Shown here: piece by piece, positions 17,757-26,818 of the stretch
Layout: each line of letters starts with the position of its first letter
Numbering within the stretch: position 1 is the first letter of the stretch
NCBI GenBank assembly: GCA_027494035.1
Contig: JAOSJQ010000001.1
Coordinates: 248,001-312,000, forward strand
Origin: UTCFX2 sp002050125
Lineage (GTDB): Bacteria > Chloroflexota > Anaerolineae > Anaerolineales > UBA4823
Direction of reading: 5' to 3'
DNA: 64,000 nt
The notes under the pieces: generated by a model
Databases searched by the model: none
What the model was told of the DNA's origin: nothing
What the model saw: the letters and a program-made list of their open reading frames with translations, nothing else
Position numbers and translations under genes: made by a program

Positions 17757-19007
17757 TCAGGGCAGCAACCGCCGCAGCCAATCCTTTACGCGCTCCCAAT
17801 CCACAAATGAGGAAGCCGACCTGCCTCTCCCGGTTCTCGGGCGTCTGGAAACCCCTTCCGGCGAGAATTCATTCATCAACATGCCCCAGCGAAGCAGCCC
17901 TACGCTCGTCGAATAAGCCGGTGAATCCAGCCGGTCTACCATCCCAACCAGGTTCTCGGGCTGGGCAGTCCGGACCGGTACCCCAAGCGCTTCGCTGGCA
18001 ATCGTGCGGATCCCCGGCAGCGCGCTCACGCCCCCCGTGAGAACCATTCCAGCCGGCAGCAGACCGTCATAGCCCGAACGCTTGATCTCCTGAACGACCA
18101 TCCCAAAAATCTCCTCGACGCGCGCGTGGATGATCTCTACCAGCTCGAGATGACTCGCTTGAATGACGTCCTGATCGCCGAACGGGCGCAAATTGAAAAA
18201 CTGCTGGGGGTCGATCTCTGCCGGGTTTGCATGACCATGTTGCAGCTTTATTTCTTCCGCCTGCGTGGCTGGCAGATGCATCACCTGGGCAATATCCGAA
18301 GTAATGTGATTCCCGCCGATCGAAAGAACCGCGGTGTGCCAGACATCGCCATCCACGTAGATCGCCATATCCGTGGTCCCGCCGCCTACATCGCAAACCA
18401 CAACTCCCATCTGGCGCTCGGCTTCGCTCAAGACGACTTCCGCCGAGGCGAGCGGGTTCAGGACAAATTGCGACACCTCGATCCCAGCCGCGGCGACGCA
18501 CTGGCGCAGGTTCTCGACGCTGGCAGACGCGGCGGTGATGATGTGCGTTTCCACTTCCAAACGGTAGCCGTGCATCCCGATCGGCATGCGAATCCCGTCT
18601 TGACCGTCTACGTTGAAGCCGCGCTGGATGACGTGAACAATTTCGCGATTGTGCGGAATGGCAACCGCCCGCGCCGCGTCGATGGCTCTGGCAACATCGT
18701 CCTGATCAATCACCCGACCCGCCACGCCAACCACGCCTTTGCTGTTCATTGAAGAGACATTGGACCCCGCCAGGCTCACGAGCGCCGAGAACACCTCGAC
18801 GCCTGAAGTCCGCTCTGCCTTTTCGACCGAGCGGGCAACCGCCTGGGCGGCTGCTTCCAGATCTACGACCACGCCCTTGCGCAACCCTTGCGATGGCTCT
18901 ATCCCCACCCCGAGAATCCGGAGCTGACCCAGATTCTCTTCGCGCGCAACCAGCGTGCAGATCTTTGTCGTTCCAATGTCAATTCCAATCAGGGTTTGAT
19001 CGTCCAT
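17757..19007 (-). CDS. ftsA: Cell division protein FtsA
   Basis: A 416-residue actin-like ATPase that tethers FtsZ to the membrane and recruits later division proteins. The phosphate loops IGIDIGTTKICTLVA near the N-terminus and VCDVGGGTTDMAIY mid-protein are present, and the C-terminal amphipathic tail (VDWERVKDWLRRLL) can insert in the membrane. ATG 19007 is preferred to the TTG at 19010 because GAGG sits 7 nt before it. It lies between ftsQ and ftsZ in the usual order. Confidence 0.97.
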   Translation of the reverse strand: MDDQTLIGIDIGTTKICTLVAREENLGQLRILGVGIEPSQGLRKGVVVDLEAAAQAVARSVEKAERTSGVEVFSALVSLAGSNVSSMNSKGVVGVAGRVIDQDDVARAIDAARAVAIPHNREIVHVIQRGFNVDGQDGIRMPIGMHGYRLEVETHIITAASASVENLRQCVAAAGIEVSQFVLNPLASAEVVLSEAERQMGVVVCDVGGGTTDMAIYVDGDVWHTAVLSIGGNHITSDIAQVMHLPATQAEEIKLQHGHANPAEIDPQQFFNLRPFGDQDVIQASHLELVEIIHARVEEIFGMVVQEIKRSGYDGLLPAGMVLTGGVSALPGIRTIASEALGVPVRTAQPENLVGMVDRLDSPAYSTSVGLLRWGMLMNEFSPEGVSRRPRTGRGRSASSFVDWERVKDWLRRLLP

Positions 19008-19056
19008 CAAATTGCCTCGAATGAATCAATCCATATTTCGCTAGATAAATCTGCCA

Positions 19057-20112
19057 TCATTCCCCGATCCGGTAGTAGGGGGCATGCAGGTATTCCACGC
19101 TGATCATGGTTGGGAGAGCCTCTCCGCCTTTCAGATGCGCCATAATCGCCCGATAAACCAGTACCTTGGTCGCGATATCCTGCGCATCTCCCAGATAAAC
19201 ATTCCAACCCCGCCGGTCGGTCCAGCCGAGACCATGCACCGGATCGTAGATCATTTTTGCGCCGGTCGGCGCCTGTTTTGCCAGCAGAAGCGCCGCCTCC
19301 ACCATGTCCGGAGAGATCAACGGTCGGACCTGATCGCGCGGCGAAAGCTGGGGCAGCAATACGCCGGTGATTTTGCTGATGGTCTCGTCTCGCAGGGTTA
19401 CACTCTTCTCGGGCGACAGAATGACCTGGGGCGGGTCGCCGCTCGCTTCAATAACCGGATAGGATCCGCTGGGCGCGGTGCTTCGCACCGGGAACGTCAC
19501 GCCCTGGTCGTCCACCAGGAAGCTTTCGCCTCCTTTAGACCAAGTTAGGACCGGCATGCGCTCAGTCACCGTGATCGCCACAGAATTGGGCAGTTCAATC
19601 TCGACCTGAACTGATGAGAACTCTGGAAAGGCGTCCTTCAAAGCTGCTTCGAGGGTCGCTGCATCCAGCATAAAAACCGGTTCGCCCACCAGCCTCAGTG
19701 CGGAGTTAACCTCGTTAACTGACAGGCGCTCCAACCCCGAGATCTGTGGGGCGTCCACCCGAAACGTGGGCGATTCCCAAGAGAAATATAGTGCGTAGCC
19801 GAGAAGACCCACAAAAATAAACGAAACCAGGCGCCAACTGATTATCAGTCTGGGCAGGGCTGGCAGGCTCATCTCCATTCCTTGCGCTGCGTCCAAACTG
19901 ACATTGTAAAACCTGCGGCCTCTGCGGGTGCTGTGCGCAGCCGGGCGGGAGGCGCCAGCCATCGGGGTGCGCGCCATCACTGGAGGCAGCGGGGGGATCG
20001 CGACCCGGTTCTTCCGCGCTTTGTTGACATTCTGCCGCGCCGCTTTGGTCTGGGTGTCGCGGCGACGGCGTATCTCAGCCGATCTCGTTGTGGATTGACC
20101 AGGCAGCTTCAT
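19057..20112 (-). CDS. ftsQ: Cell division protein FtsQ/DivIB
   Basis: A 351-residue bitopic protein of the FtsQLB subcomplex, which activates septal wall synthesis. It has a long basic cytoplasmic N-terminus, one membrane helix near residues 96-116, and an extracytoplasmic POTRA domain (FRVDAPQISGLERLSVNEV onward) followed by the FtsQ beta domain. The ATG at 20112 overlaps the ddl stop as ATGA, so the two are translationally coupled. An upstream in-frame start would add 39 residues that lie inside ddl and is rejected. Confidence 0.92.
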   Translation of the reverse strand: MKLPGQSTTRSAEIRRRRDTQTKAARQNVNKARKNRVAIPPLPPVMARTPMAGASRPAAHSTRRGRRFYNVSLDAAQGMEMSLPALPRLIISWRLVSFIFVGLLGYALYFSWESPTFRVDAPQISGLERLSVNEVNSALRLVGEPVFMLDAATLEAALKDAFPEFSSVQVEIELPNSVAITVTERMPVLTWSKGGESFLVDDQGVTFPVRSTAPSGSYPVIEASGDPPQVILSPEKSVTLRDETISKITGVLLPQLSPRDQVRPLISPDMVEAALLLAKQAPTGAKMIYDPVHGLGWTDRRGWNVYLGDAQDIATKVLVYRAIMAHLKGGEALPTMISVEYLHAPYYRIGE

Positions 20113-21257
20113 GATTGAGATTCCCTTCGATAGCGCCGCTCCGTGTGATCGCGCTCGTGTTTGCGCCTCAAAGCCAGTTCGATCAGCCGATCGATCAATG
20201 CGGGGTACGCCAGTCCGCTGGCTTCCCACAGTTTTGGGTACATGCTGATCTTTGTAAAGCCCGGGATGGTGTTCAATTCGCTCAGATAAAGCTCACCCGG
20301 TTCTTTATCGACCCCTTTTTGTTCGAGCAGAAAGTCGACTCTAGCCATTCCAGCGCAATCGATCGCGCGATAAGCGCGTAGCGCCAGGTCCTGCACTCGG
20401 CGGGTCAATTCCGGAGATATCGGCGCCGGAATTAACAATTGCGAAGCGTCATCGATATATTTCGCTTCATAAGAATAAAACTCACGGCTGGGGATCACCT
20501 CACCGGGCACGGAAACGTGCAGTTCCTCATTTCCTAACACGCTGACTTCAATATCCCGCGCGTTCGGCACGCCGTGCTCTACCAACACCCGCCGGTCATA
20601 ATGCGCCGCTTCGATCAAACCTTCTAATAGATCGGAGCGCGTGGCGCACTTCGTGACGCCGACCGATGAGCCGAGGTTGGCTGGTTTTACGAACAAGGGG
20701 AATTCTCCAAAATCCTGGACTTTCTGCGCCACTTGCACAATGTCCGCTTCGATTTCGCTGCGCGTGACGAGCATCCACTTGACGACCGGCAGGTTGTGAG
20801 CGCGCAGGATATCCTTGAAAACCCCTTTATCCATGCCCAGGGCAGAGCCTAATATGCCCGCGCCCACATATGCCAGATCAGCTAGCTCCAGAAGCCCCTG
20901 GATTGCGCCGTCTTCGCCATACGTGCCGTGCATCACCGAAAAAACCACGTCCAGTTTTGTCAGCAATTCCAACTGAGCCGCGTGATCCTGGGAACGGATC
21001 GCAAACAGTCCCGACCTGGTCGGGTCCGGGAAGACCGCCGCTGGTGTGAGTTGCCCGGTTTTCCCATTCAACATCGCATTCAATGTATCGTTCCCGGCTA
21101 ACCAGGCGCCGTCGTGCTGGATGCCAATCTGCGTGGTGATGTATTTCTCGGGATCGAGGTTATCCAGAATAGAGCGCGCCGACATAAGCGAGACTTCGTG
21201 CTCACCCGAACGCCCTCCAAACAAGACTCCAACGCGAATTTTGCTGTATTCTGCCAT
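20109..21257 (-). CDS. ddl: D-alanine--D-alanine ligase
   Basis: A 382-residue ATP-grasp ligase that makes the D-Ala-D-Ala dipeptide for peptidoglycan. The N-terminal signature GGRSGEHEVSL (residues 14-24) is intact, as are KPANLGSSVGVTK and the C-terminal SELNTIPGFT that binds Mg2+ and the second D-Ala. Start ATG 21257 (MAEYSKIRV) has AGAGG close upstream and follows the murB stop by 4 nt. The 3' end overlaps ftsQ by 4 nt. Confidence 0.97.
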   Translation of the reverse strand: MAEYSKIRVGVLFGGRSGEHEVSLMSARSILDNLDPEKYITTQIGIQHDGAWLAGNDTLNAMLNGKTGQLTPAAVFPDPTRSGLFAIRSQDHAAQLELLTKLDVVFSVMHGTYGEDGAIQGLLELADLAYVGAGILGSALGMDKGVFKDILRAHNLPVVKWMLVTRSEIEADIVQVAQKVQDFGEFPLFVKPANLGSSVGVTKCATRSDLLEGLIEAAHYDRRVLVEHGVPNARDIEVSVLGNEELHVSVPGEVIPSREFYSYEAKYIDDASQLLIPAPISPELTRRVQDLALRAYRAIDCAGMARVDFLLEQKGVDKEPGELYLSELNTIPGFTKISMYPKLWEASGLAYPALIDRLIELALRRKHERDHTERRYRRESQS

Positions 21258-21261
21258 GCCT

Positions 21262-22215
21262 CTACCAATCACCCAACAGTTCGATTTCCAGCTCAAGCCA
21301 GACGCCAAATTGCTGCATCACCTTCTCGCGGGCGAGAAGGATCAACGCGTAAACATCGCTGGCGGCGCAGTTTCCTAGATTGATAAAGAAATTGGCGTGT
21401 TTCGGGCTGATCTGCGCATTTCCGATGCGGTAGCCCTTCAAGCCAGCCAGCTCGATCAACCGCCCGGCGTAATCCCCGGCAGGGTTCTTGAACATCGAAC
21501 CCATGCTGGCGCCCGGCGGCTGGGTGCGGTGTCGGTATTCGACCAACTCGTCGATCCTGGATTGGACCTCAGCGCTCGTTGCCTGTTCCAACTTGATTAA
21601 AGCTGAAAGCACAATCGCCTGACCAGGCAGCTTTTTCAAGACGCTCGTCCGGTATGCATACTCCAGTCTTTCCACCAGCCAATCCTCACGCACGTAATTA
21701 CCGCTCCCACTCATCCCTATCCGATGCAAGATTGCAGCCACCTGCAAACAGGCGGCTATGTCCGCTCCGTGTGCGCCCGCATTCCCAACCACCGCGCCGC
21801 CAATTGTTCCCGGGATCCCGGCTGCCCATTCCAACCCAGAAAAACCCTTGGCAGCCGCCTGGCGCGCAACCAGCCCCAGGTTTGCCCCAGATTCAGCCCA
21901 GACGCGGGGCTGATCATCTATTATTTCAAACCGCGCCTGGCGCGCCCGGTTGATCAATACCAACCCGCGCAGCCCGGCGTCGCTGACCAACACATTCGAG
22001 CCGCCGCCCAGGATCCAATATGGCATATCTGCTTGCCAGCAAAGAGTGACCGTGGCGACCAGCTCTTCGATTGACTGGATTTCCAAGAGCGCGTCTGCCT
22101 GACCCCCCATGCGCGCCGCAACGTAGCGCGAAAGGGGCGCCGCAAACTGCAGCCGGGAGCCAAAGCGCTCTCCCAACTCGTGCAGTGCGTTTTCAGGCAG
22201 ACTCAAGGCGATCAT
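21262..22215 (-). CDS. murB: UDP-N-acetylenolpyruvoylglucosamine reductase
   Basis: A 317-residue FAD enzyme that reduces UDP-GlcNAc-enolpyruvate to UDP-MurNAc, the second committed step of the wall precursor. The FAD-binding PYWILGGGSNVLVSD stretch (near residues 66-80) and the catalytic RTSVLKK and PPGASMGSMFKNP regions are visible. Start ATG 22215 gives MIALSLPENAL. A TTG at 22221 overlapping the stop of the upstream 66-codon gene is also possible, and ribosome-binding sites do not decide between them. Confidence 0.95.
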   Translation of the reverse strand: MIALSLPENALHELGERFGSRLQFAAPLSRYVAARMGGQADALLEIQSIEELVATVTLCWQADMPYWILGGGSNVLVSDAGLRGLVLINRARQARFEIIDDQPRVWAESGANLGLVARQAAAKGFSGLEWAAGIPGTIGGAVVGNAGAHGADIAACLQVAAILHRIGMSGSGNYVREDWLVERLEYAYRTSVLKKLPGQAIVLSALIKLEQATSAEVQSRIDELVEYRHRTQPPGASMGSMFKNPAGDYAGRLIELAGLKGYRIGNAQISPKHANFFINLGNCAASDVYALILLAREKVMQQFGVWLELEIELLGDW

Positions 22216-22217
22216 CC

Positions 22218-22418
22218 TCAACGATCTTTCAAAGTTTGGATCAGGCGCAAAATCGTATCGCGATTAAAAGGGTGAACCCGGCTCATCCGTCCATCTTCCA
22301 ACTGATCCTGGTCCGCGGAAGAAGCTGAGGTTCCAAGGCGTTGTCTTGGTTTGGGTTGAACCGAGACATCTTGAATCAAGTAATTCTCAATTTCAAATCG
22401 GCGCTTTTGTTCCTGCAT
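22218..22418 (-). CDS. 66-residue orphan protein between murC and murB
   Basis: A small basic, polar protein with no membrane segment or recognisable domain; the C-terminus (NRDTILRLIQTLKDR) looks like an amphipathic helix. It is almost certainly translated. It starts 4 nt after the murC stop with a strong GAGGAG site 8 nt before the ATG, and its stop abuts the murB start. The position inside a tightly coupled wall-synthesis operon suggests a role in wall precursor synthesis or division, perhaps as a small regulator. No function can be assigned. Confidence 0.75.
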   Translation of the reverse strand: MQEQKRRFEIENYLIQDVSVQPKPRQRLGTSASSADQDQLEDGRMSRVHPFNRDTILRLIQTLKDR

Positions 22419-22422
22419 CTCT

Positions 22423-23862
22423 TTACTCCTCGGACCTTACATGTGATGGTGGTTCAGCCGAGTATTCATCAACCGCTAACTCATCCAGCAGGTTGGCGCT
22501 GATCATATCCGCGTCTCCCGCTGAAAGCACAATCACGATATCCTCGGGGCGGGTCTCCTGCAATAAGAAACGCACCGCCGATGGGAAATCGGGCTGGTAA
22601 CAAATCTCCTCAGACATTTTTGGATTTGAGGTTTTTAGCGCGGCGGCAACCTCCGCGCCAGAAAAGCCATCTGCGGGGGGCTGTTCGCGCGCCGCAAAGA
22701 TTTCGGTCACGACCACCCGGTCGGCGTCTGTAAAAGCCTTTCCAAAATCTGCCAGCAGAGCCCGGGTGCGTGAAAAGGTATGCGGCTGCCAGACCGCCCA
22801 AATGCGCTTGCCCGGGTAGCGCAGCCGTGCTGCGGAGAGCGTCGCTCGTATCTCAGTCGGGTGATGAGCATAGTCGTCAAAGATCATGATGCCTTTAGGA
22901 GCACCGCGCAGGTCAAACCGGCGGGCGGCGCCCAGAAACTCCTCACAGGCGCGCGCCGCGGTTTCGACCGCCAAGCCCAGAGAATCAACGACCGCGAGCG
23001 CAGCCAGGGCGTTCGCAACGTTGTGCAAGCCCGGTATTTGCAGGCTGACGTTATCCACGATCCTTGCGCCGGCGCGCGCCACGCCGAAGGTGTAGCCGCC
23101 TTTTTCGTTCAACCTCGGTTCTATTGCACAATAATCCGCTCGCTCGTCAGATATGCTATAAGACCGGCAATTGAGACCTGCGGCTTTCGCCCAAAAATAC
23201 AACTCTCTTGCTCCGGCATCGTCGGTCCCGACGATCAGCGCGCCGCCGGGCTGGATCTGGTTCACAAATTCTTCAAAAGCCTGTCTGAAATCCGCTGGCG
23301 TTGAAAAATAATCGGGATGATCATATTCGATGGTCGTCACGACCGCGATCCAGGGGTGCAGCCCCAGAAACATACGGTCATATTCATCCGCTTCGATCAC
23401 GAAATATTTTCCGCTGCCCGCTCCGGCATTCTTCTGAAAATTCACCGACCAACCGCCGATTACAAAAGATGGGTCTTCGCCAAGGGCGTCCAAGACCCAG
23501 GCAACCAGCGCCGTGGTAGTGGTCTTTCCGTGCGACCCGGCAATCGCGATCGCGCGTTGACCGGCGATCAACTCACCCAAAAAATCCATGCGTTTCAACA
23601 CAGGTATGCCGAGGCGTAAAGCCGCCTGAACCTCCACATGATCATCCGCGACCGCGGAGGAGCGGACCACGAGATCAGCGCCGGATACATTCTGTGGGTC
23701 ATGCCCGATCATGATCGTCATCCCGCGCTCCTGCAGACGGCGGGTTGTCGCAGAGGCTTGACGGTCGGACCCGCTGACCGTCTCACCGCGCTCTTGCAGC
23801 ACCGTCGCAATCGCAGATAATCCACTGCCACCCACTCCGATAAAATGAACATGCCGTTTCAT
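22423..23862 (-). CDS. murC: UDP-N-acetylmuramate--L-alanine ligase
   Basis: A 479-residue Mur ligase that adds the first amino acid, L-Ala, to UDP-MurNAc. The N-terminal Rossmann glycine pattern is FIGVGGSGLSAIA, followed by the ATP P-loop GSHGKTTTTALV near residue 112, the central YDHPDYF region and the C-terminal DDYAHHPTEI that binds the nucleotide. The start lies 1 nt after the stop of the CvpA-like gene. It is the first of murC-orf66-murB-ddl, which all act before or beside D-Ala addition. Confidence 0.98.
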   Translation of the reverse strand: MKRHVHFIGVGGSGLSAIATVLQERGETVSGSDRQASATTRRLQERGMTIMIGHDPQNVSGADLVVRSSAVADDHVEVQAALRLGIPVLKRMDFLGELIAGQRAIAIAGSHGKTTTTALVAWVLDALGEDPSFVIGGWSVNFQKNAGAGSGKYFVIEADEYDRMFLGLHPWIAVVTTIEYDHPDYFSTPADFRQAFEEFVNQIQPGGALIVGTDDAGARELYFWAKAAGLNCRSYSISDERADYCAIEPRLNEKGGYTFGVARAGARIVDNVSLQIPGLHNVANALAALAVVDSLGLAVETAARACEEFLGAARRFDLRGAPKGIMIFDDYAHHPTEIRATLSAARLRYPGKRIWAVWQPHTFSRTRALLADFGKAFTDADRVVVTEIFAAREQPPADGFSGAEVAAALKTSNPKMSEEICYQPDFPSAVRFLLQETRPEDIVIVLSAGDADMISANLLDELAVDEYSAEPPSHVRSEE

Positions 23863-23863
23863 A

Positions 23864-24397
23864 TCATAAGAAGTAAATCATTGCAAAAATAAACGTCAGA
23901 ACCACAACAATGAAAATTACCGTCGGTGAATTAAGCCACACCGGAGGCAATATATTCATGACTGCGTTATTCAATTCAACCAGTTCATTTGGCACAGGAC
24001 GAATAAATCTTTCAAGATTAGGGTAGTTTGCCTGGCTGGCAAACGACCAGAGTGTTCCAATCACAAAAAACCCGCTGATCATACCAATGAAAAAGCCCAA
24101 GATGTGTTCAGAAATCCGGGCGCGCTTTTCACTGGCTTTCTGAAAGCGCGGCAAAGATGGAGACAAATAGCCAAAAAACACCAAAACGGCAATGACGATT
24201 ATGCGAAACCAATACTGCACTGAGGGGTTCGAGAGCAGATTGTTTCTCAGCCCGACCAGATCCTCCATGAGCGTGATGAATGCTAGCGCCAAGATCACAC
24301 TAACGATGACCAGGAACTCCTTAGCCCAGCCTCTGACAGTGCCAATAAATCCAAAAAATATCAAAAAGATGAAAAAGAAAGCCACGAATGCAATCAT
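23864..24397 (-). CDS. CvpA-family membrane protein inside the division operon
   Basis: A 177-residue protein with four predicted membrane helices (near 2-20, 26-46, 66-82, 100-125) and a C-terminal hydrophobic tail near 157-177. The pattern FGFIGTVRGWAKEFLVIVS resembles the N-terminal repeat of CvpA (colicin V production) proteins, which are linked to envelope homeostasis. The ATG overlaps the murG stop as ATGA, and the stop is 1 nt before murC, so it is fully integrated in the cluster. The tail beyond the CvpA core is unusual. A role near lipid II handling is an inference from position only. Confidence 0.72.
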   Translation of the reverse strand: MIAFVAFFFIFLIFFGFIGTVRGWAKEFLVIVSVILALAFITLMEDLVGLRNNLLSNPSVQYWFRIIVIAVLVFFGYLSPSLPRFQKASEKRARISEHILGFFIGMISGFFVIGTLWSFASQANYPNLERFIRPVPNELVELNNAVMNILPPVWLNSPTVIFIVVVLTFIFAMIYFL

Positions 24398-25554
24398 GTT
24401 CGGTTTCCTTCTCGGCTTGCCTGCCCTGAGAGATTCAGGATCAAACGCGCAATCGATCGAGCGGCGTCCGGTTTTGCCAGATCGCGCATCGCCTGGCTCA
24501 TCCTTGCCCGGCGTTCCGAGTCATTGATCAACTCGTGCACCAATCCAGTCAACCGGTCGGGCAAATCCTGATCCGCCACTACCAGCGCGGCGCCGCGATC
24601 TGCTAAATAACTCGCATTGATTTTTTGATAATCCCAGGCGTGAGGGTAAGGAGTCAGAATTGCCGGAAGCCCGAATTGCGGGAATTCTCCCAACACAGAA
24701 GCCCCTGCCCGCGCCAGCGCAATATCGGCAGCCGAGAGCGCGACTCCCATATCCTCGTGCAAATAGGCATACGTCCGATATCTGCGCATACATTCGGGTG
24801 AGACCCCAAAGCCTGGCAGGCGCTTGCGGTGTCTTTCAACTTCTTCCCAGTCCAACTTTCCCGTCAGGTGGATTATCTGCATGGTCTCCAGCAGCTCAGG
24901 TAAAGCCGGCATCAGGGCTCGGTTGATCGAGCGCGCGCCGCTGCTGCCGCCAACCACCAACAATATCGGAAGGTCTGCATCCAGCCCAAAATGCCGGACA
25001 GCTTCTTGCTTATCCCAAATCTTCAATTCAGCTCGAACCGGATAACCGCTAACGGTAACCGGCTTTTTCTTTGGATAATAGGACTGCGACGCCTCAACAG
25101 TCACCGCAATCCGATCGGCAAAACGGGATAGGAATTTCAACGCCAAGCCCGGCGCGATGTCCGGCACGTAAAGCACCGAAGCCACGCGCCTGCCAGCCAA
25201 TGCCATCGGGACAGCCATAAATCCGCCGGTGAACAGCATTGCGTCCGGCTTATAGCGCTTCAGGATTCTGCCTGCTTGGGCGTAACCTCTGCCAAGCCGC
25301 AATAAATTACCGGGCAGACGGCTCAGCCCTACACCATGGACGCCAGCAGCAGAAATCGCCTGGAATGGAATGCCTGTCCGCTCTACCAAATCTTTTTCCA
25401 TGCCTCCTGCGACACCGACCCACAACACCGAGAATGAAGTCCCTTCCTCGCCTGGCGGGTTCGCCGAACCGATCTCATTTTCCAACGCCTGCAGAACGGC
25501 GAGCGCCGGATTGACTCCGCCGCCGGTCCCACCTGCGCAGATCAATAACCGCAT
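24394..25554 (-). CDS. murG: Undecaprenyl-PP-MurNAc-pentapeptide GlcNAc transferase
   Basis: A 386-residue GT28 enzyme on the inner membrane face that converts lipid I to lipid II. The N-terminal acceptor-binding loop CAGGTGGGVNPAL (residues 6-18), the donor loop LLVVGGSSGARSIN and the GASVLGEFPQFGLPAILTPYPHAWDYQ region are complete. The ATG at 25554 lies 80 nt inside the 3' end of ftsW, an unusually long overlap. The position is confirmed because the glycine loop begins only a few residues after it. Confidence 0.97.
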   Translation of the reverse strand: MRLLICAGGTGGGVNPALAVLQALENEIGSANPPGEEGTSFSVLWVGVAGGMEKDLVERTGIPFQAISAAGVHGVGLSRLPGNLLRLGRGYAQAGRILKRYKPDAMLFTGGFMAVPMALAGRRVASVLYVPDIAPGLALKFLSRFADRIAVTVEASQSYYPKKKPVTVSGYPVRAELKIWDKQEAVRHFGLDADLPILLVVGGSSGARSINRALMPALPELLETMQIIHLTGKLDWEEVERHRKRLPGFGVSPECMRRYRTYAYLHEDMGVALSAADIALARAGASVLGEFPQFGLPAILTPYPHAWDYQKINASYLADRGAALVVADQDLPDRLTGLVHELINDSERRARMSQAMRDLAKPDAARSIARLILNLSGQASREGNRT

Positions 25555-26818
25555 CGAATGGTTTTCCTTTTTCTTCGTTTTTACGGACGGATACGCGCGA
25601 AATACCTAAGATAATCCCGACCGCAGTCAGGGTTGCCACCAAGTTCGAGCCTCCAGCGCTGATAAATGGAAGCGGGTTCCCAGTAACCGGTAAGAGGTTA
25701 ACTGACACCGACATATTAATGAAAGCCTCCAGGCTGATCCAGACAATTAGTCCGGCTGCGAGTAAAGCCCCCATTTCATCAGGGGCATGCCTGGCAACAA
25801 TGAAACCGCGCCACAGGAGCAGCCCGTACAGGACAACCAGAAAAGCGGAGCCAATAACTCCGGTCTCCTCACCGACAACTGCAAAAATGCTGTCAGTCGG
25901 CGGCACGGGGAGACCCGTCACCTTGGTCGTCGCCTTACCGATCCCAACGCCAAACCAACCGCCATTGTTAAACGCTTCAAGCGAGCGAACGACCTGGTAT
26001 GAACCTGCGGTCGGGTCCTCGAGCCCGTCCAGGTAGTCGGCGACGCGTTTGCTGCCGGTAGGGTGAAACTGAACGACCAGCCATCCTATCACGAGAGCTA
26101 ACACAATCAACAAGCCGATCTGTTTGAGTTCGCCGCCTGCCAGGAAGAACATCAGCCCTCCCAACGCCAGGATTGTCACAGCTGCGCTCAAATCCGGTTG
26201 AATTGCGATCAGCCCACCCAAGACACCCAGAATAACCCCAAGCGGGATCAGTCCAAAGCCTACATTACTCAACTGCTCACGCCGTGCAGTAAACCAGATC
26301 GATAGATAAACCACCGTCACCAATTTCGCCAGTTCGGAAGGCTGGACCGAGCCGCGATATAGCGTGCGTGAGGCGCCATTTACAACCTCGTTCACAATCA
26401 GGACAGCGATCAGTAACACAACTGTGATGGTAACCACCGGAACCGCCAGCTTACCTAAAACGTGGTAATCAATGAACATCATTGCGGTCATCACCACCAA
26501 ACCAAGCGCCAGCCAGATCAATTGGCGGTTGAAAATCATATTCGGGTCATCATACCAACTGAACGAATAGTCATAGCTTGCCGAATAAACCATCAGCAGA
26601 CCGAAGATGATCAAGATGAACACGATCAACAGCATCCAGATATCGAACTTGAAATGGATGGTGTGGTTTTTGGCGGCTGATCGAGGCTTCTGGGCGGTTC
26701 TTTCTTCAAACTGCGAAAAAGAAACGCCCAATCCATCCACGACAGACTGGTATGTGCGTTTACGGCGGGATCGTGCGCCAGATTTTATGTCAGTTCGTTC
26801 ACCCAACGAGCGAAACAT
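25475..26818 (-). CDS. ftsW: Peptidoglycan polymerase FtsW
   Basis: A 447-residue SEDS-family membrane glycosyltransferase that polymerises septal peptidoglycan with FtsI. About ten membrane helices follow an N-terminal basic cytoplasmic stretch of some 55 residues. The SEDS motif TGNPLPFISAGGSNL lies near the end. The ATG has GGAG 8 nt upstream and overlaps the last 34 nt of murD. The last 26 residues after KPFDAVIDLRRW are encoded in sequence shared with the start of murG. Confidence 0.95.
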   Translation of the reverse strand: MFRSLGERTDIKSGARSRRKRTYQSVVDGLGVSFSQFEERTAQKPRSAAKNHTIHFKFDIWMLLIVFILIIFGLLMVYSASYDYSFSWYDDPNMIFNRQLIWLALGLVVMTAMMFIDYHVLGKLAVPVVTITVVLLIAVLIVNEVVNGASRTLYRGSVQPSELAKLVTVVYLSIWFTARREQLSNVGFGLIPLGVILGVLGGLIAIQPDLSAAVTILALGGLMFFLAGGELKQIGLLIVLALVIGWLVVQFHPTGSKRVADYLDGLEDPTAGSYQVVRSLEAFNNGGWFGVGIGKATTKVTGLPVPPTDSIFAVVGEETGVIGSAFLVVLYGLLLWRGFIVARHAPDEMGALLAAGLIVWISLEAFINMSVSVNLLPVTGNPLPFISAGGSNLVATLTAVGIILGISRVSVRKNEEKGKPFDAVIDLRRWDRRRSQSGARRSAGVGK

